A DNA stretch of 64,000 bases from Bog-473 sp963736525 (GCA_963736525.1 CAVTPF010000017.1:124001-188000); one strand, 5' to 3'. Counted from the stretch's first letter, positions 43,257-52,204 are shown. The notes: generated from the sequence alone by a model not told the origin. Numbers and translations: made by a program.

Positions 43257-43635
43257 GTACCTGATGGAGGTGGACCGATCCGGCCCGGTCCCACTGCACG
43301 ATCAGGTGGCTGCCGATATTCGTCGAGCCATAGCCGAAGGTGAGGCCGCTCCCGGTGATCGGCTGCCGCTGGTCAAAGACATCGCAGCCGTCCTTGGCGT
43401 GAACAAGAACACCGTGCTTAGGGCGATGCACATACTTCGTGACGAAGGGCTCCTGGAGTTTCGCCGTGGTCGGGGAATCACCGTCGTAGGCACGCCAGAG
43501 CAAAGCGAGATACTGCGCAAGGTCGAGGAGCTAGTCGCTTACGCCCGGCACCACGGATATCCAACCGACGAGGTGATCGAGATGATCAAGGGCATTTCGA
43601 CTTCCAACCCCCGATCTGCAGGAGGCGCTGCGTGA
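43255..43635 (+). CDS. GntR family transcriptional regulator, YtrA-like
   Basis: A 126-residue regulator: a winged helix-turn-helix (about 10-75; PLHDQVAADIRRAI, PGDRLPLVKDIAAVLGVNKNTVLRAMHIL) and a short C-terminal helix pair, as in the YtrA subfamily. YtrA regulators usually repress a downstream ABC-transporter or membrane-protein operon. Here only a 40-codon ORF overlaps its stop, and the following genes do not look like a transporter, so the original target may be lost. Its composition is less GC-rich than the core genes, consistent with transfer. Confidence 0.87.
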   Translation: MYLMEVDRSGPVPLHDQVAADIRRAIAEGEAAPGDRLPLVKDIAAVLGVNKNTVLRAMHILRDEGLLEFRRGRGITVVGTPEQSEILRKVEELVAYARHHGYPTDEVIEMIKGISTSNPRSAGGAA

Positions 43636-43754
43636 CACTGCTCGTCGAACCCACGGAGGTGTCCGAGGGTACTCCGGAACGCAGGACCTCTTCGAGGAGG
43701 CCCGTCGCAGGCGCCGAAAGTGATGGATGGTGGCGGGGTTCGCTGCAGTCGTGA
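43632..43754 (+). CDS. Short ORF coupled to gntR, possibly a decayed gene
   Basis: GTG 43632 overlaps the gntR stop (GTGA) and opens 40 codons ending at TGA 43752. After that stop the same frame continues with a short hydrophobic run. YtrA-type regulators are normally followed by a membrane or transporter gene, so this may be the start of such a gene cut by a nonsense codon. Support is only positional. Confidence 0.3.
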   Translation: MTLLVEPTEVSEGTPERRTSSRRPVAGAESDGWWRGSLQS

Positions 43755-43797
43755 TTGCTCGCAGCGCTTGCGTGGTGGTTGAGCGCAGGAGCGGGCC

Positions 43798-44562
43798 ATG
43801 GTCAACCCCCAACGATACCGAATCCCCCCCGAAGACGCACCCGCCCACATGCCCTCCGTTCCCTCCGGCGCGACCCCGATACAGACACGCTCGATTCGGG
43901 GCTTCACCTTTGGCATCTTTGCCTGGCCCACAAGGCTTCCCGTGGCCAAGGTGGAGTTGGACTGGGTTCTAACGTATCCCCAGGATGCTGGAACGAGCTC
44001 GAGTCAGGACAAGCTTGGACCATCGGTCGAACGTCAATCCGGGATAGTCGGTCTCGGGGGCGCTTACGGCCCGAGCACCAAGGGGTTGCAAGACGTCCGA
44101 GGCTACCAAGTAACGCTACCCTCCATCGCTGCCGTCCGAGTCGTCGATGGCAAGAAGGTCCTCGATTCGATGTCGCCAGCGACCTTCGACGGTGTTCGGT
44201 TTGCAGTGCACGCCGCGGTGAATATGCAGTCGCTCAAACCGCTCTTGCTTCAAGGTCTGGATGCTTCGGGAGCAGTCGTGTACTCCGACCTGCCCCAGTT
44301 CGTCGGGATGGGGTGCATGCCGTGCGGGAGGTGCAAAATGAAAACTTGGACGACTTCAGGTTCGTACCTCTCCGATCGAGCGACTTCCCACGCCTTGCAG
44401 CCTGGTTTGCCGAGCCTCATGTCGCACGCTGGTGGAGAGAGCCATCCGACCCGGTGTCTGTCGAACAGAACTACGCCCCACTTGCGGAAGGGCTTGATCC
44501 AACGGAAGGGTTCATCGTCCATTTCGGCGATCGGCCAATCGGCTACGTGCAGAATTATCTGA
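43798..44562 (+). CDS. Hypothetical protein whose 3' end runs out of frame into the GNAT gene
   Basis: The first ~175 residues look like a real soluble protein of strands and turns (for example IRGFTFGIFAWPTRLPVAKV about 33-52, GLGGAYGPSTKGLQDVRG about 84-101). I do not recognise it. From about residue 178 (position 44330) the frame overlaps the acetyltransferase gene in another register and loses protein-like character. The natural stop is probably missing, so the C-terminal ~80 residues are likely a read-through artefact of a deletion or frameshift. It is low-GC compared with its surroundings. Confidence 0.45.
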   Translation: MVNPQRYRIPPEDAPAHMPSVPSGATPIQTRSIRGFTFGIFAWPTRLPVAKVELDWVLTYPQDAGTSSSQDKLGPSVERQSGIVGLGGAYGPSTKGLQDVRGYQVTLPSIAAVRVVDGKKVLDSMSPATFDGVRFAVHAAVNMQSLKPLLLQGLDASGAVVYSDLPQFVGMGCMPCGRCKMKTWTTSGSYLSDRATSHALQPGLPSLMSHAGGESHPTRCLSNRTTPHLRKGLIQRKGSSSISAIGQSATCRII

Positions 44563-44888
44563 TCGATGAACACCCAGACTGGCGTGAAACGATCCGGGGT
44601 GCTCTGGGTAAAACCGGGGGCATCGGAATCGATTACCTCATCGGAGAACCAGATTTCGTGGGAAGAGGCGTCGGACGCCGATTGATCTCCCAGTTCGTCG
44701 ATGTTTCCTGGCAACGGTATCCGTCTGTCGACCGGATCGCAGTCGCCCTGCAGCAGGACAACATCGCCTCATGGAAGGCACTCGAGGCCGTGGGCTTCCG
44801 ACGTGTCTGGGGAGGTGACCTGGTGTCGTCCGATCCCAGCGATCGAGGACCGAGCTTCATCTACATCATCGATCGAAACCAAGATTGA
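44322..44888 (+). CDS. GNAT acetyltransferase, AAC(6')-like
   Basis: GNAT enzymes transfer acetyl from acetyl-CoA to an amine. The 188-residue protein begins with FRFVPLRSSDFPRLAAWFAE and PHVARWWREP (about 11-40), the typical start of aminoglycoside 6'-N-acetyltransferase and siderophore-type members. The acetyl-CoA loop is DFVGRGVGRRLISQFV (about 112-127), and NIASWKALEAVGFRRV (about 147-162) closes the fold. GTG 44322 has GGGGTG 6 nt upstream; GTG 44331 is possible. It overlaps the previous ORF. Substrate, and any resistance phenotype, are unproven. Confidence 0.83.
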   Translation: MREVQNENLDDFRFVPLRSSDFPRLAAWFAEPHVARWWREPSDPVSVEQNYAPLAEGLDPTEGFIVHFGDRPIGYVQNYLIDEHPDWRETIRGALGKTGGIGIDYLIGEPDFVGRGVGRRLISQFVDVSWQRYPSVDRIAVALQQDNIASWKALEAVGFRRVWGGDLVSSDPSDRGPSFIYIIDRNQD

Positions 44889-44950
44889 CTGCCCCAGTCG
44901 CCGGATCTGAGGCTAGATCTCTTCTCTCGGAGCGTTTGAATCGGGCTTGA

Positions 44951-45466
44951 ATGTGCCAAGTGCGGTCTTGGATCCCATGGTCATTGCTCGTCGTGCTGAC
45001 GGCCCTAGCTGCGGCGAGCGCCGTCGTTGGGGCGACGACTGACCGTGGCGAGCCAACACACCGAGATCTCCTGAGCCCCTTCTACACTCGGGCCGGGACT
45101 CTGAAGACCATCCCAACAAGCGCGCCGACGACCCTCCCGCCGGAGGCCGGTTACCGGGGCATCGAGAACTTCTGTGCTGTCGCGCCTCTGAGTGGAACCG
45201 TCCACTACGACGGGACGAGCGGGGGGCTCATAGGCGCTCTTACGGTGAGCGTCGGCGGTCTGCCTCCCAACGACGAGGTATTCGTCAACTGGTCGAATGA
45301 CTATGTTCGAGCGCCCGTCATTGCTTCGTTCGAGACCGACTCCAAGGGGACCGCCATTCAATCGTCCGTCGACGTTGGCCGACTGGGTGAGGTGAGAGGC
45401 GTGGAGATCATTCTCTCAGCTGCGAGGGTTCCCAACCCGGTCTTGGGCCGCCTAGAACCGTGCTGA
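44951..45466 (+). CDS. Secreted or membrane-anchored hypothetical protein
   Basis: A 171-residue protein with an N-terminal hydrophobic segment (about 10-27, SLLVVLTALAAASAVVGA) that could be a signal peptide or anchor. A Pro/Thr-rich stretch (about 55-65) follows, then a beta-rich C-terminal domain with Cys75 and the terminal Cys171, which may pair. I do not recognise a family. It is the last gene of the AT-richer patch and is convergent with ddl, with 136 bp between them that holds nothing recognisable. Confidence 0.55.
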   Translation: MCQVRSWIPWSLLVVLTALAAASAVVGATTDRGEPTHRDLLSPFYTRAGTLKTIPTSAPTTLPPEAGYRGIENFCAVAPLSGTVHYDGTSGGLIGALTVSVGGLPPNDEVFVNWSNDYVRAPVIASFETDSKGTAIQSSVDVGRLGEVRGVEIILSAARVPNPVLGRLEPC

Positions 45467-45602
45467 CGAAGCGGTGCGTGAGCTGCCGCATCCGCTTGTC
45501 TCGAAACGCCAGGAGGGGTGCCCCCGTTCGCCTGCGCCTGTTCTGGGCGTAACCAGGGAGATACTCTCCAGGCGGGATTTGTGTCCGTCGCCCGGCGGAG
45601 CG

Positions 45603-46685
45603 TCAGGGCTCGGGGACGACCCGGTGGGTCCGGAGCAACCGGCGGCGGGCGTGGCGGGCCCGGGCCAGGACGACCAGTTCCTCGACGACAGCCCGGAAGG
45701 GCAGGCCCTCCGCCTCCCAGAGCATGGGGAACATGGAGATGGGCGTGAAGCCGGGCATGGTGTTGACCTCGTTGACCACGATTTCGTCGTCGTCCTGGAG
45801 GAAGAGGTCGACGCGGCCCAGCCCCTCGACCCGCAGGGCCCGGTAGGCGGCCGTCGCCACCCGCTGGGCGTGCGCCAGCTGGGCCTCGGTGAGGTCGGTG
45901 GGCGCGACCGTCTCCGCCGCACCCAGCACGTACTTGTCGTCGTAGTCGTAGAACTCGCGGCTCGCGATGATCTCGCCGGCCCGCGTGACCCGGACGTCCT
46001 CGTTGCCAAGGAGTGCCAGCTCCAGCTCGCGGCCGCGGATGCACTCCTCGACGATGACGTGGTCGTCGAACTCGAAAGCCGAGAGCACGGCATCACCCAG
46101 CCCGGGCGCGTCGTGCACCTTGGTCACACCGATGGAGGAACCCAGGTTGGCGGGCTTCACGAACAGGGGCAGGCCGAGGGCCCCGATTGCCTCCTCCATC
46201 AGCTCGGACGACCACGCCGAACGGGTCACCACCCGCCAGGCCGCGACGGGCAGGCCGTGGTCGTGCAGGACCGATTTGGCAATCCCCTTGTCCATGCAGA
46301 CCGCGGACGACAGCACGCCGGCGCCGACGTAGGGGACGTTGAGCGCCTCGAGGTAGCCCTGGAGGACGCCGTCCTCCCCGAAGGGGCCGTGCAGCGCGGG
46401 GAACACCACCGCGTCGGGCGGCAGGCCCTCGTCGAGGTGCCCGAGCGCGCACTCGGGGTGGTGGTGCAGCAGGTCGTCGGGCGAGGTGAGTGCCTCGACC
46501 TCGTCGACATCGGACCGGACCCGGTCGGCGTCGACCCACCGCTTGTCGTGCGTCAGCCCGATCGTCCGCACGACGAATCCGGCGTCGAGCGCGGCCCGCA
46601 TGATCCGCCGCGCCGAGATGCACGAGATCTCGTGCTCCGCCGATGGCCCTCCGTACAGAACGGCCAGCACTCCGGGATCAGGCAT
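45603..46685 (-). CDS. ddl: D-alanine--D-alanine ligase
   Basis: Joins two D-alanines with ATP for the peptidoglycan stem peptide. The 360-residue protein is full length: VLYGGPSAEHEISCISA (9-25), FPALHGPFGEDGVLQGYLEAL (about 94-114), the Lys/loop region LFVKPANLGSSIGVTKV (about 172-188), and the metal-binding end VNEVNTMPGFTPISMFPML (about 312-330). ATG 46685 is 51 bp from the divergent murF start. The Ddl product is the substrate MurF adds, so the two neighbouring genes act in sequence. Confidence 0.95.
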   Translation of the reverse strand: MPDPGVLAVLYGGPSAEHEISCISARRIMRAALDAGFVVRTIGLTHDKRWVDADRVRSDVDEVEALTSPDDLLHHHPECALGHLDEGLPPDAVVFPALHGPFGEDGVLQGYLEALNVPYVGAGVLSSAVCMDKGIAKSVLHDHGLPVAAWRVVTRSAWSSELMEEAIGALGLPLFVKPANLGSSIGVTKVHDAPGLGDAVLSAFEFDDHVIVEECIRGRELELALLGNEDVRVTRAGEIIASREFYDYDDKYVLGAAETVAPTDLTEAQLAHAQRVATAAYRALRVEGLGRVDLFLQDDDEIVVNEVNTMPGFTPISMFPMLWEAEGLPFRAVVEELVVLARARHARRRLLRTHRVVPEP

Positions 46686-46736
46686 CCACCGAGGCTATAC
46701 AACGCGGGGCTGTACACTCGGCTGCGAGGCCGATGC

Positions 46737-48071
46737 GTGCGTTTCTCCACCTCTGAACTCGCAGCCCAGCTCGGGGGGGCACTGATCGGGCCCGATGTCA
46801 GCGTCGAGGGCGCGAGCATCGACTCCAGGACGGCGAAGCCCGGGCAGCTGTACGTCCCGATCGTGGCCGAGCGCGACGGGCACGCGTTCATTTCCGCCGC
46901 GCTCGATGCCGGGGCGCCGGCGTACCTGACCATGCACGAACCGGTCGGAGGGACGGCCATCGTGGTCGCCGACACGGCCGTCGCGCTCATGACCCTCGGA
47001 CTGCTCGCTCGCACCCGCGTCGGCGGTGTCGTCGGCATCACCGGTTCGGTCGGGAAGACCACGACCAAGGACCTCTTGCACCGCTGCCTGGCCGTGGCAT
47101 TCCGGACGTCGGCGAGCGAACGCTCCTTCAACAACGAGCTGGGCCTCCCGCTCACCCTCCTGAACGCGCCGGACGACGTGCGGTGGGTGGTGCTCGAGAT
47201 GGGTGCCCGGGGCATCGGCCACATCACGCGGCTGGCCCAGGTGGCCCGGCCCGACGTCGGCATCGTGACGAGCGTGGCCATGGCACACGTCGAGTTCCTC
47301 GGCGGCTTGGACGGCGTGGCGAGGGCCAAGAGCGAGCTCGTGACGGCACTCCCCGAGTCGGGCGTCGCCGTGCTGAATTTCGACGACCCGCGGGTGGTGC
47401 GCATGGCCTCGGTGAGCCCCTGTCCGGTGTTGGGGTACGCCGTCGACGGCGACGCCGAGGTGCGCGCCGAGGAGGTGGCGCTCGACGCCGAGCTGCGCGC
47501 CACCTTCCACCTGCGCACGCCCTGGGGCCACGGCGAGGTGCGGCTCGCCCTGCGCGGCGCGCAGCAGGTTCCCAACGCGTTGGCGGCAGGGGCGGCGGCC
47601 CTGTGGTGCGGGGTGCCCCTCGACGACGTCATCACCGCCCTAGGGGTGGAGACAGGCTCCCCGCTCCGCATGGAGGTGCACCGGGCACCCAACGGCGTCA
47701 CCCTCGTGGTGGACTGCTACAACGCCAACCCCGCATCGACCGAGGCCGCCTTGCGGTCGCTCGCCGCACTGCCGGGCGGACGAAAGCTGGCGCTCCTCGG
47801 GCTGATGGCCGAGCTGGGTGGCGCGACGGAGGCGGAGCACCGGCGCATGGCCCAGCTGGCCGAGGAGCTCGGGATAGAGGTCGTCGGCTACCAGACGGAC
47901 CTCTACGGGCCGGCCGAGGTGGGAGGGCTCGACGACGCGGTCGCGTTGTTGCAGACGATCGGTCCGGGCGACGCGCTGCTCGTCAAGGGCAGCCGGGTGG
48001 CGCGGCTGGAGGACGTCGTGCAGGCGTACGCGAGCGCCGCCGGCGTTCAGTCGTTCGCCGCCGGGGCATAG
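46737..48071 (+). CDS. murF: UDP-N-acetylmuramoyl-tripeptide--D-alanyl-D-alanine ligase
   Basis: MurF adds D-Ala-D-Ala to the UDP-MurNAc-tripeptide in the cytoplasm. The 444-residue protein has the N-terminal UDP-binding domain (FSTSELAAQLGGALIG), the ATP P-loop GITGSVGKTTTKD (about 100-112), FNNELGLPLTLL (about 129-140), LEMGARGIGHI (about 155-165), and the C-terminal DCYNANPASTEAALRSL (about 325-341). GTG 46737 starts the domain. A possible -10 (TACACT, 46713-46718) lies upstream, and the divergent ddl shares the region. The 3' end overlaps the convergent LysM-BTAD gene by 25 bp. Confidence 0.95.
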   Translation: MRFSTSELAAQLGGALIGPDVSVEGASIDSRTAKPGQLYVPIVAERDGHAFISAALDAGAPAYLTMHEPVGGTAIVVADTAVALMTLGLLARTRVGGVVGITGSVGKTTTKDLLHRCLAVAFRTSASERSFNNELGLPLTLLNAPDDVRWVVLEMGARGIGHITRLAQVARPDVGIVTSVAMAHVEFLGGLDGVARAKSELVTALPESGVAVLNFDDPRVVRMASVSPCPVLGYAVDGDAEVRAEEVALDAELRATFHLRTPWGHGEVRLALRGAQQVPNALAAGAAALWCGVPLDDVITALGVETGSPLRMEVHRAPNGVTLVVDCYNANPASTEAALRSLAALPGGRKLALLGLMAELGGATEAEHRRMAQLAEELGIEVVGYQTDLYGPAEVGGLDDAVALLQTIGPGDALLVKGSRVARLEDVVQAYASAAGVQSFAAGA

Positions 48072-50530
48072 CGCGGCCAGTCCGCGTCCGCGTCCGCCGC
48101 GCTGAGGGCCACCGCACGACTGAGCTCGCCGTAGAGCGACTCGGTACGCGACGAAGGCGAGCTACCGGGGTCCAGCGCATCGGCTCTGCGCTGGCACTCG
48201 CGCCATTCGTGACGGAGTCTGTCCACGTCACCTTCGGCCGTCGCCAGCTGCATGGCGGCTCGCGAGATCGCCTCGCTGTAGGGCTCGACGACCCGCGCCC
48301 GCTCCAGCCCCCAGCGAGCCAGCTCGAAGTGCCCTGCCTCGGACGCCAGTGCCGCCAGGGAGCGGGCCGCATCGACCAGGACTGCGGCGATACGTCCACC
48401 GTGGCCCTCGGCCTCCCACCACGAGTATCCCGACAGCGCGTTGGCGAGCGGCTCGCCCTCCACCAACTCGAGCGCGGCGCGCAGGTGGGCCATCGCGAGG
48501 ACGGGGTCGTCCTGCGACGTTCCGGCGGTGGCGAGAGCCACGGCGCGGTGCACGTCGACCGTCACCAGGGGTGACACCTGGTAGAGCCCGTTGCGCGTCC
48601 CGGCCGGGAAGAGCGGATCGCCCCCCTCGTCGTGCCCCATGGCGCGCCGGGCCGCGTGCGCCGTGTTGAACAGTGTCTTGGCGGCTGCATCGGCGTCGGA
48701 AGACCCGAGCACGCGCGTGCGCAGGCGGTCACCGGTGATGACGTCCGGGTGGTGCAGGGCCAAGTAGGCGACCAGCTCGACGGCACGCCGGGCCCGGTTG
48801 GGCGGCAGGGGCTCGCTGAGGCCGTCCAGCCGGGGCGTCATGGTCAGGAGCCGCACGTCGACCTTCCCCGGGGCGAGCGCAGATGACACGGCGCTGGTGG
48901 CCGGTGGGCGCTGACGGATCACCGCGCCACCTCCGAGGCGTTCGGGCTCCCGCTGCGGGAGCGGTGTCAGCAACGCTTCGACATGCTGGGCCGTCTCCGT
49001 CGACTGCAGGTGCGGACGCACCACCCGCCCCATCGGGTGGAGGGTGGCCCCGTAACGATCGACCAGGACGGTCAGGCCGGTGGCCGCGACCGGTGCCGTG
49101 GTGAGGACAGCGGCGTGGCGTGCCACCCCCGGTGGCAGTGACGAGGGGTCGCCGAAGTGGAGGAGGTGACGCGTCGGTGCCAGACCTCCAGCCACGGCGG
49201 CGCGCAACGCCGGATCGTGTGGATCGTCCGTCACGAGCACGGTGTCCGACCAGTCCCACGCACGCACCGCCGCCCGGGCCGAGCGCCAGAGCGCAGGCGC
49301 CGATTCGCCCAGGACAGGCACCACGTCGCCTGGCGCCAGTGCGACCAGCCAGGAGCCGTCGTCGTCGTCGCCGACGGGCAGCGCGACGGGGACGTACGGG
49401 TCGGAGGGTTCCGGGTTGCCGAGGGCAGCATGGTCCACGTGCCAGGCGGCGCCATCCATCACCGCCGAGAACCCGTCCGGCGCCGCAGGTCGTGCCGCGG
49501 CAAGCCAGAACGTGACTCCCGATGGCGAGACGCAGATGGCGCGGACCCGCGGGACGTCGGCGCGGTGCAGCAGGGAGCGACCCAACAGACGGTTCGCGGC
49601 CTCGAAGGCGTGCAACGCCGGGACGCCCTCGAATCGTCCGGCGAGAGCGGCAACGTCAACGGCCCCGTCCGATGTGGCGTGTTCCGATGTGGTGTGTCGC
49701 AGGTCCGGATCGCCCGAGTACAGGTCGGCCTGCCGGCGTCGCCTCGAGAGGCGGGCCAGCGCCGCGCAGGCGAGCGAGCCCATGCCGAGTGCCACGAGCT
49801 CGGGCAGTCGGTCGTCGGTGCGCGACGGTGCGCGACCGGGTCGCCCCGACGTCGACGCCCTCGCGTGCACGGCGTCCGGGGCAAGCGGCAATCGCAGGTG
49901 CCAACCGGCTCGGATCTGAGCGGGATCGACGAACCTCCCGCCGCCCGCCATGTCGAGACCGAGGTTGAGCGCGGCAATCGCCGTCCAGTCGGCGCCGTCA
50001 GCGACGTATTCGTCCGCGATGCTCCACAACGAGTCGCCCGGGCGCACGACGTGGACCACCGTCGACACATGGCGTCCCGGCGGCAACGTTCCCGCGGAGG
50101 AGATCGGTGCCGCGGCGACCTCGCCGGGCAGGCCGCTCGACGGTGTGGCTGCTCCGGCTCCCATGGGCACGACCAGCGGCGCACCGACGCTGCCGAGCGC
50201 GAGAACCCCGAGGGCGATCCGTGCCGCGATCCGGTCCATCACCGAGGCGCCGCCGCCGGCGCTGACGTCGCCGCTCCGCACGTGCGCGATGACCGCACGC
50301 ACCAGCTGGGCGCAGCACGCCACCCATGCCAGCCATGCCGCCACCGCCAGCACACACAGCGCCGCGCGCGGAGTGGGCCGCCACGCGTGGCCCAACCCGC
50401 CCCACAGGGGATTGCCGACCACGAAGGCGAGGACCGCCGGGACCGCGCCGAAGGCGAGCAGGGCCGCGAACGCCGCACCGGCGATGTCGACGATTCGCCT
50501 CGGGCGGCGGCCCCGGGTCGGACTACCCAC
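48047..50530 (-). CDS. Membrane-anchored LysM - BTAD (SARP/AfsR-like) regulator
   Basis: An 827-residue multidomain protein. Three hydrophobic segments lie at about 14-39, 57-82 and 103-124. A LysM domain follows at about 152-212 (VVRPGDSLWSIADEYV, then NLGLDM and AGWHLRLP), able to bind peptidoglycan-type glycans. A long linker and an uncharacterised middle region lead to a winged-helix/BTAD module at about 570-815 (RRAVELVAYLALHHPDVITG, TPR-like helices). Such proteins couple an envelope sensor to a transcription-activator-type domain; whether the C-terminal domain binds DNA while anchored is unknown. The GTG start overlaps the previous gene's stop by 8 bp. Confidence 0.8.
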   Translation of the reverse strand: MGSPTRGRRPRRIVDIAGAAFAALLAFGAVPAVLAFVVGNPLWGGLGHAWRPTPRAALCVLAVAAWLAWVACCAQLVRAVIAHVRSGDVSAGGGASVMDRIAARIALGVLALGSVGAPLVVPMGAGAATPSSGLPGEVAAAPISSAGTLPPGRHVSTVVHVVRPGDSLWSIADEYVADGADWTAIAALNLGLDMAGGGRFVDPAQIRAGWHLRLPLAPDAVHARASTSGRPGRAPSRTDDRLPELVALGMGSLACAALARLSRRRRQADLYSGDPDLRHTTSEHATSDGAVDVAALAGRFEGVPALHAFEAANRLLGRSLLHRADVPRVRAICVSPSGVTFWLAAARPAAPDGFSAVMDGAAWHVDHAALGNPEPSDPYVPVALPVGDDDDGSWLVALAPGDVVPVLGESAPALWRSARAAVRAWDWSDTVLVTDDPHDPALRAAVAGGLAPTRHLLHFGDPSSLPPGVARHAAVLTTAPVAATGLTVLVDRYGATLHPMGRVVRPHLQSTETAQHVEALLTPLPQREPERLGGGAVIRQRPPATSAVSSALAPGKVDVRLLTMTPRLDGLSEPLPPNRARRAVELVAYLALHHPDVITGDRLRTRVLGSSDADAAAKTLFNTAHAARRAMGHDEGGDPLFPAGTRNGLYQVSPLVTVDVHRAVALATAGTSQDDPVLAMAHLRAALELVEGEPLANALSGYSWWEAEGHGGRIAAVLVDAARSLAALASEAGHFELARWGLERARVVEPYSEAISRAAMQLATAEGDVDRLRHEWRECQRRADALDPGSSPSSRTESLYGELSRAVALSAADADADWPRYAPAAND

Positions 50531-51305
50531 CGGTGGGTCCGATCGTGACGGTGTAGGTGAGCGAGGTCTGCTCCGTGGCAGGCTCGCTCACCGTCGCCTG
50601 GCAACTGCCACTGGCGTCCGGGAGCGACGCGGCCATGGCCGACGTTCCACCGACGCTCTGGCTGCCGCTCGGGCAGGTGACCTCCATGGTCAAGTAGGTA
50701 TCGCCCGACCAGACGACCGAGATCTCCATCGCACCGGTCCCGGTGAACCCGTACGCGTTGGACGTCTGCACGGGAGGGTTGAGGTATCCCTGCGTCTGGA
50801 CGCGGTCCGACGCTTGTGACGTGTTCGGGCCCGTCGTCGTGCTGGCAAGCGGCGTGGTCGTTGTCGTCGTGGTGCTCGGCGCCGTCGTCGGGGTCGGGGA
50901 CGGGGCCGCGGCCGGGGACGGGGCCGGGGACGCGCCGGTTGCGCCCCCGAGCGCGTGGGCCGAGAGCAGCGACGTACCCGACGTCGTGGTCGTCCGCGGC
51001 GCCGCCCCGGGTGAGGTCGTTGTCGTCGTGGAGGTGGGTGCTGGCGGCGGGATGGTCGTGGCCGGGCCGGTACGACGGCCGTCGGACAGTGCCCCGCGGA
51101 GACCCGCGGCGTCGTCGGCCGACCTCGCACGAGGGCCGGGCACCCGCGGCGTGCTCCCTGCCGTCACGACCAGGAGCGCCATGAGCGCCAACGACACGGC
51201 GAGGATCACCCACCAGTTGGGACGTCCCCGAGCCACCCGCGCGCGCAGCCCTTCCGTGGTCCCCGACCTGCCGCCTACCACGGACACACCATACGCACGT
51301 GTCAC
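50523..51305 (-). CDS. Single-pass membrane protein with Thr/Ser/Pro-rich linker and exported domain
   Basis: A 260-residue protein: short cytoplasmic N-terminus, one membrane helix (about 31-49, WWVILAVSLALMALLVVTA), a Thr/Ser/Pro/Ala-rich linker (about 80-165) and a C-terminal beta-rich domain (about 185-255, including VVWSGDTYLTMEVTCPSG and Cys-containing repeats). It has the layout of an envelope-exposed protein on a flexible stalk. It is the middle gene between the sigma-like protein and the LysM-BTAD protein, and its stop overlaps the latter's start. I do not recognise a family. Confidence 0.65.
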   Translation of the reverse strand: MTRAYGVSVVGGRSGTTEGLRARVARGRPNWWVILAVSLALMALLVVTAGSTPRVPGPRARSADDAAGLRGALSDGRRTGPATTIPPPAPTSTTTTTSPGAAPRTTTTSGTSLLSAHALGGATGASPAPSPAAAPSPTPTTAPSTTTTTTTPLASTTTGPNTSQASDRVQTQGYLNPPVQTSNAYGFTGTGAMEISVVWSGDTYLTMEVTCPSGSQSVGGTSAMAASLPDASGSCQATVSEPATEQTSLTYTVTIGPTGG

Positions 51306-51324
51306 TCGGACCGCACCGAGGCGG

Positions 51325-52095
51325 TCAGGCGCACAATCGCCGGTGGCCGCGGTCTCGACGGGCGTAGAGGGCGCGGCGATCGCGACCTGTCACGGCGGCG
51401 AGCTCGGCGATGGAATAGCCGAGGACGTGGTGGGCGTAGAGGACCTGGACCTCCTCGGCACGCATGCCGTCGTGGCGCAGATCGATGAGGATGCGGGCCA
51501 ACTCCTCGAGGACCGTCTCGGACGGGGCAACCCGTTCGGCCTGTTGGGGAGCGAGGGGGATGGACCGCGCGAGGTCCTCCTTGGCGCGGAAGAGCTGACG
51601 GCGCAGCCGGCACCGGATCGCGGAGAGGAGGTCCAGCACCGCGTAGGGGCGGTCCTGGCCGGCCCATTCCTGGAGGACGAGCCACGTGGTCGACAGGAGC
51701 TCGCCGAAGAACTCCTCGCCGTCCTGCCACCCACCCCCGCGACCCCACCGCAGCTTCCCGGCCACCACGACCAGCCCCGGGAGCAGCGCCTGCACGAGCA
51801 TCCGCTCTATGAACGGGTCACTGTCGGCCTCCCGGAGCAGGACCCGGACCAGGCGGGCGGCCTCCTCCCGCTCCGTGCGCCCCCGGGCCCGCCTCATGTG
51901 CTCGACGACCTCGTAGGGCGTGGGGCAGGGCGGCGGTCCGGCGCCCTCGCCCAGGACGAGCCGGGACAGGCCCGGATCGCGAGCGGCGACCGTGTGCAAG
52001 GACCGGACGGCTCGACGGGAGCGGCCGACCGACCTCCACTCGGCGGCCATCTGGTCGATGAGGGCGACGCGTTGCTTCGGCGTGGTGGCGGGCAT
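51325..52095 (-). CDS. Sigma-70-family-like DNA-binding protein
   Basis: A 256-residue protein resembling a diverged RNA polymerase sigma factor. The C-terminal helix-turn-helix has the sigma-region-4 pattern (EEVQVLYAHHVLGYSIAELA then AVTGRDRRALYARRDRG, about 210-250). The middle (about 125-170, with EEFFGELLSTTWLVLQEWA and RCRLRRQLFRAKEDL) could be a reduced region 2. Conserved DNA-melting aromatics of region 2 are not evident, so promoter-opening activity is doubtful. ATG 52095 begins the protein. The three minus-strand genes follow in order within 20 bp, a likely operon. Confidence 0.6.
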   Translation of the reverse strand: MPATTPKQRVALIDQMAAEWRSVGRSRRAVRSLHTVAARDPGLSRLVLGEGAGPPPCPTPYEVVEHMRRARGRTEREEAARLVRVLLREADSDPFIERMLVQALLPGLVVVAGKLRWGRGGGWQDGEEFFGELLSTTWLVLQEWAGQDRPYAVLDLLSAIRCRLRRQLFRAKEDLARSIPLAPQQAERVAPSETVLEELARILIDLRHDGMRAEEVQVLYAHHVLGYSIAELAAVTGRDRRALYARRDRGHRRLCA

Positions 52096-52191
52096 GGCGT
52101 CACGGTGGCGTCCGTCCCTCCCCCGATCGCTCCTCCCGTCTCCCGAGTGTGGGCCCGCAGTGGACAGAGTCGTGATCACCCAGGTGGGCGA

Positions 52192-52197
52192 TAGTGT
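52192..52197 (+). promoter_or_regulatory. -10 box before the gene at 52205
   Basis: TAGTGT ends 7 nt before ATG 52205, matching the leaderless pattern. Confidence 0.45.
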
Positions 52198-52204
52198 GCG
52201 CCCG

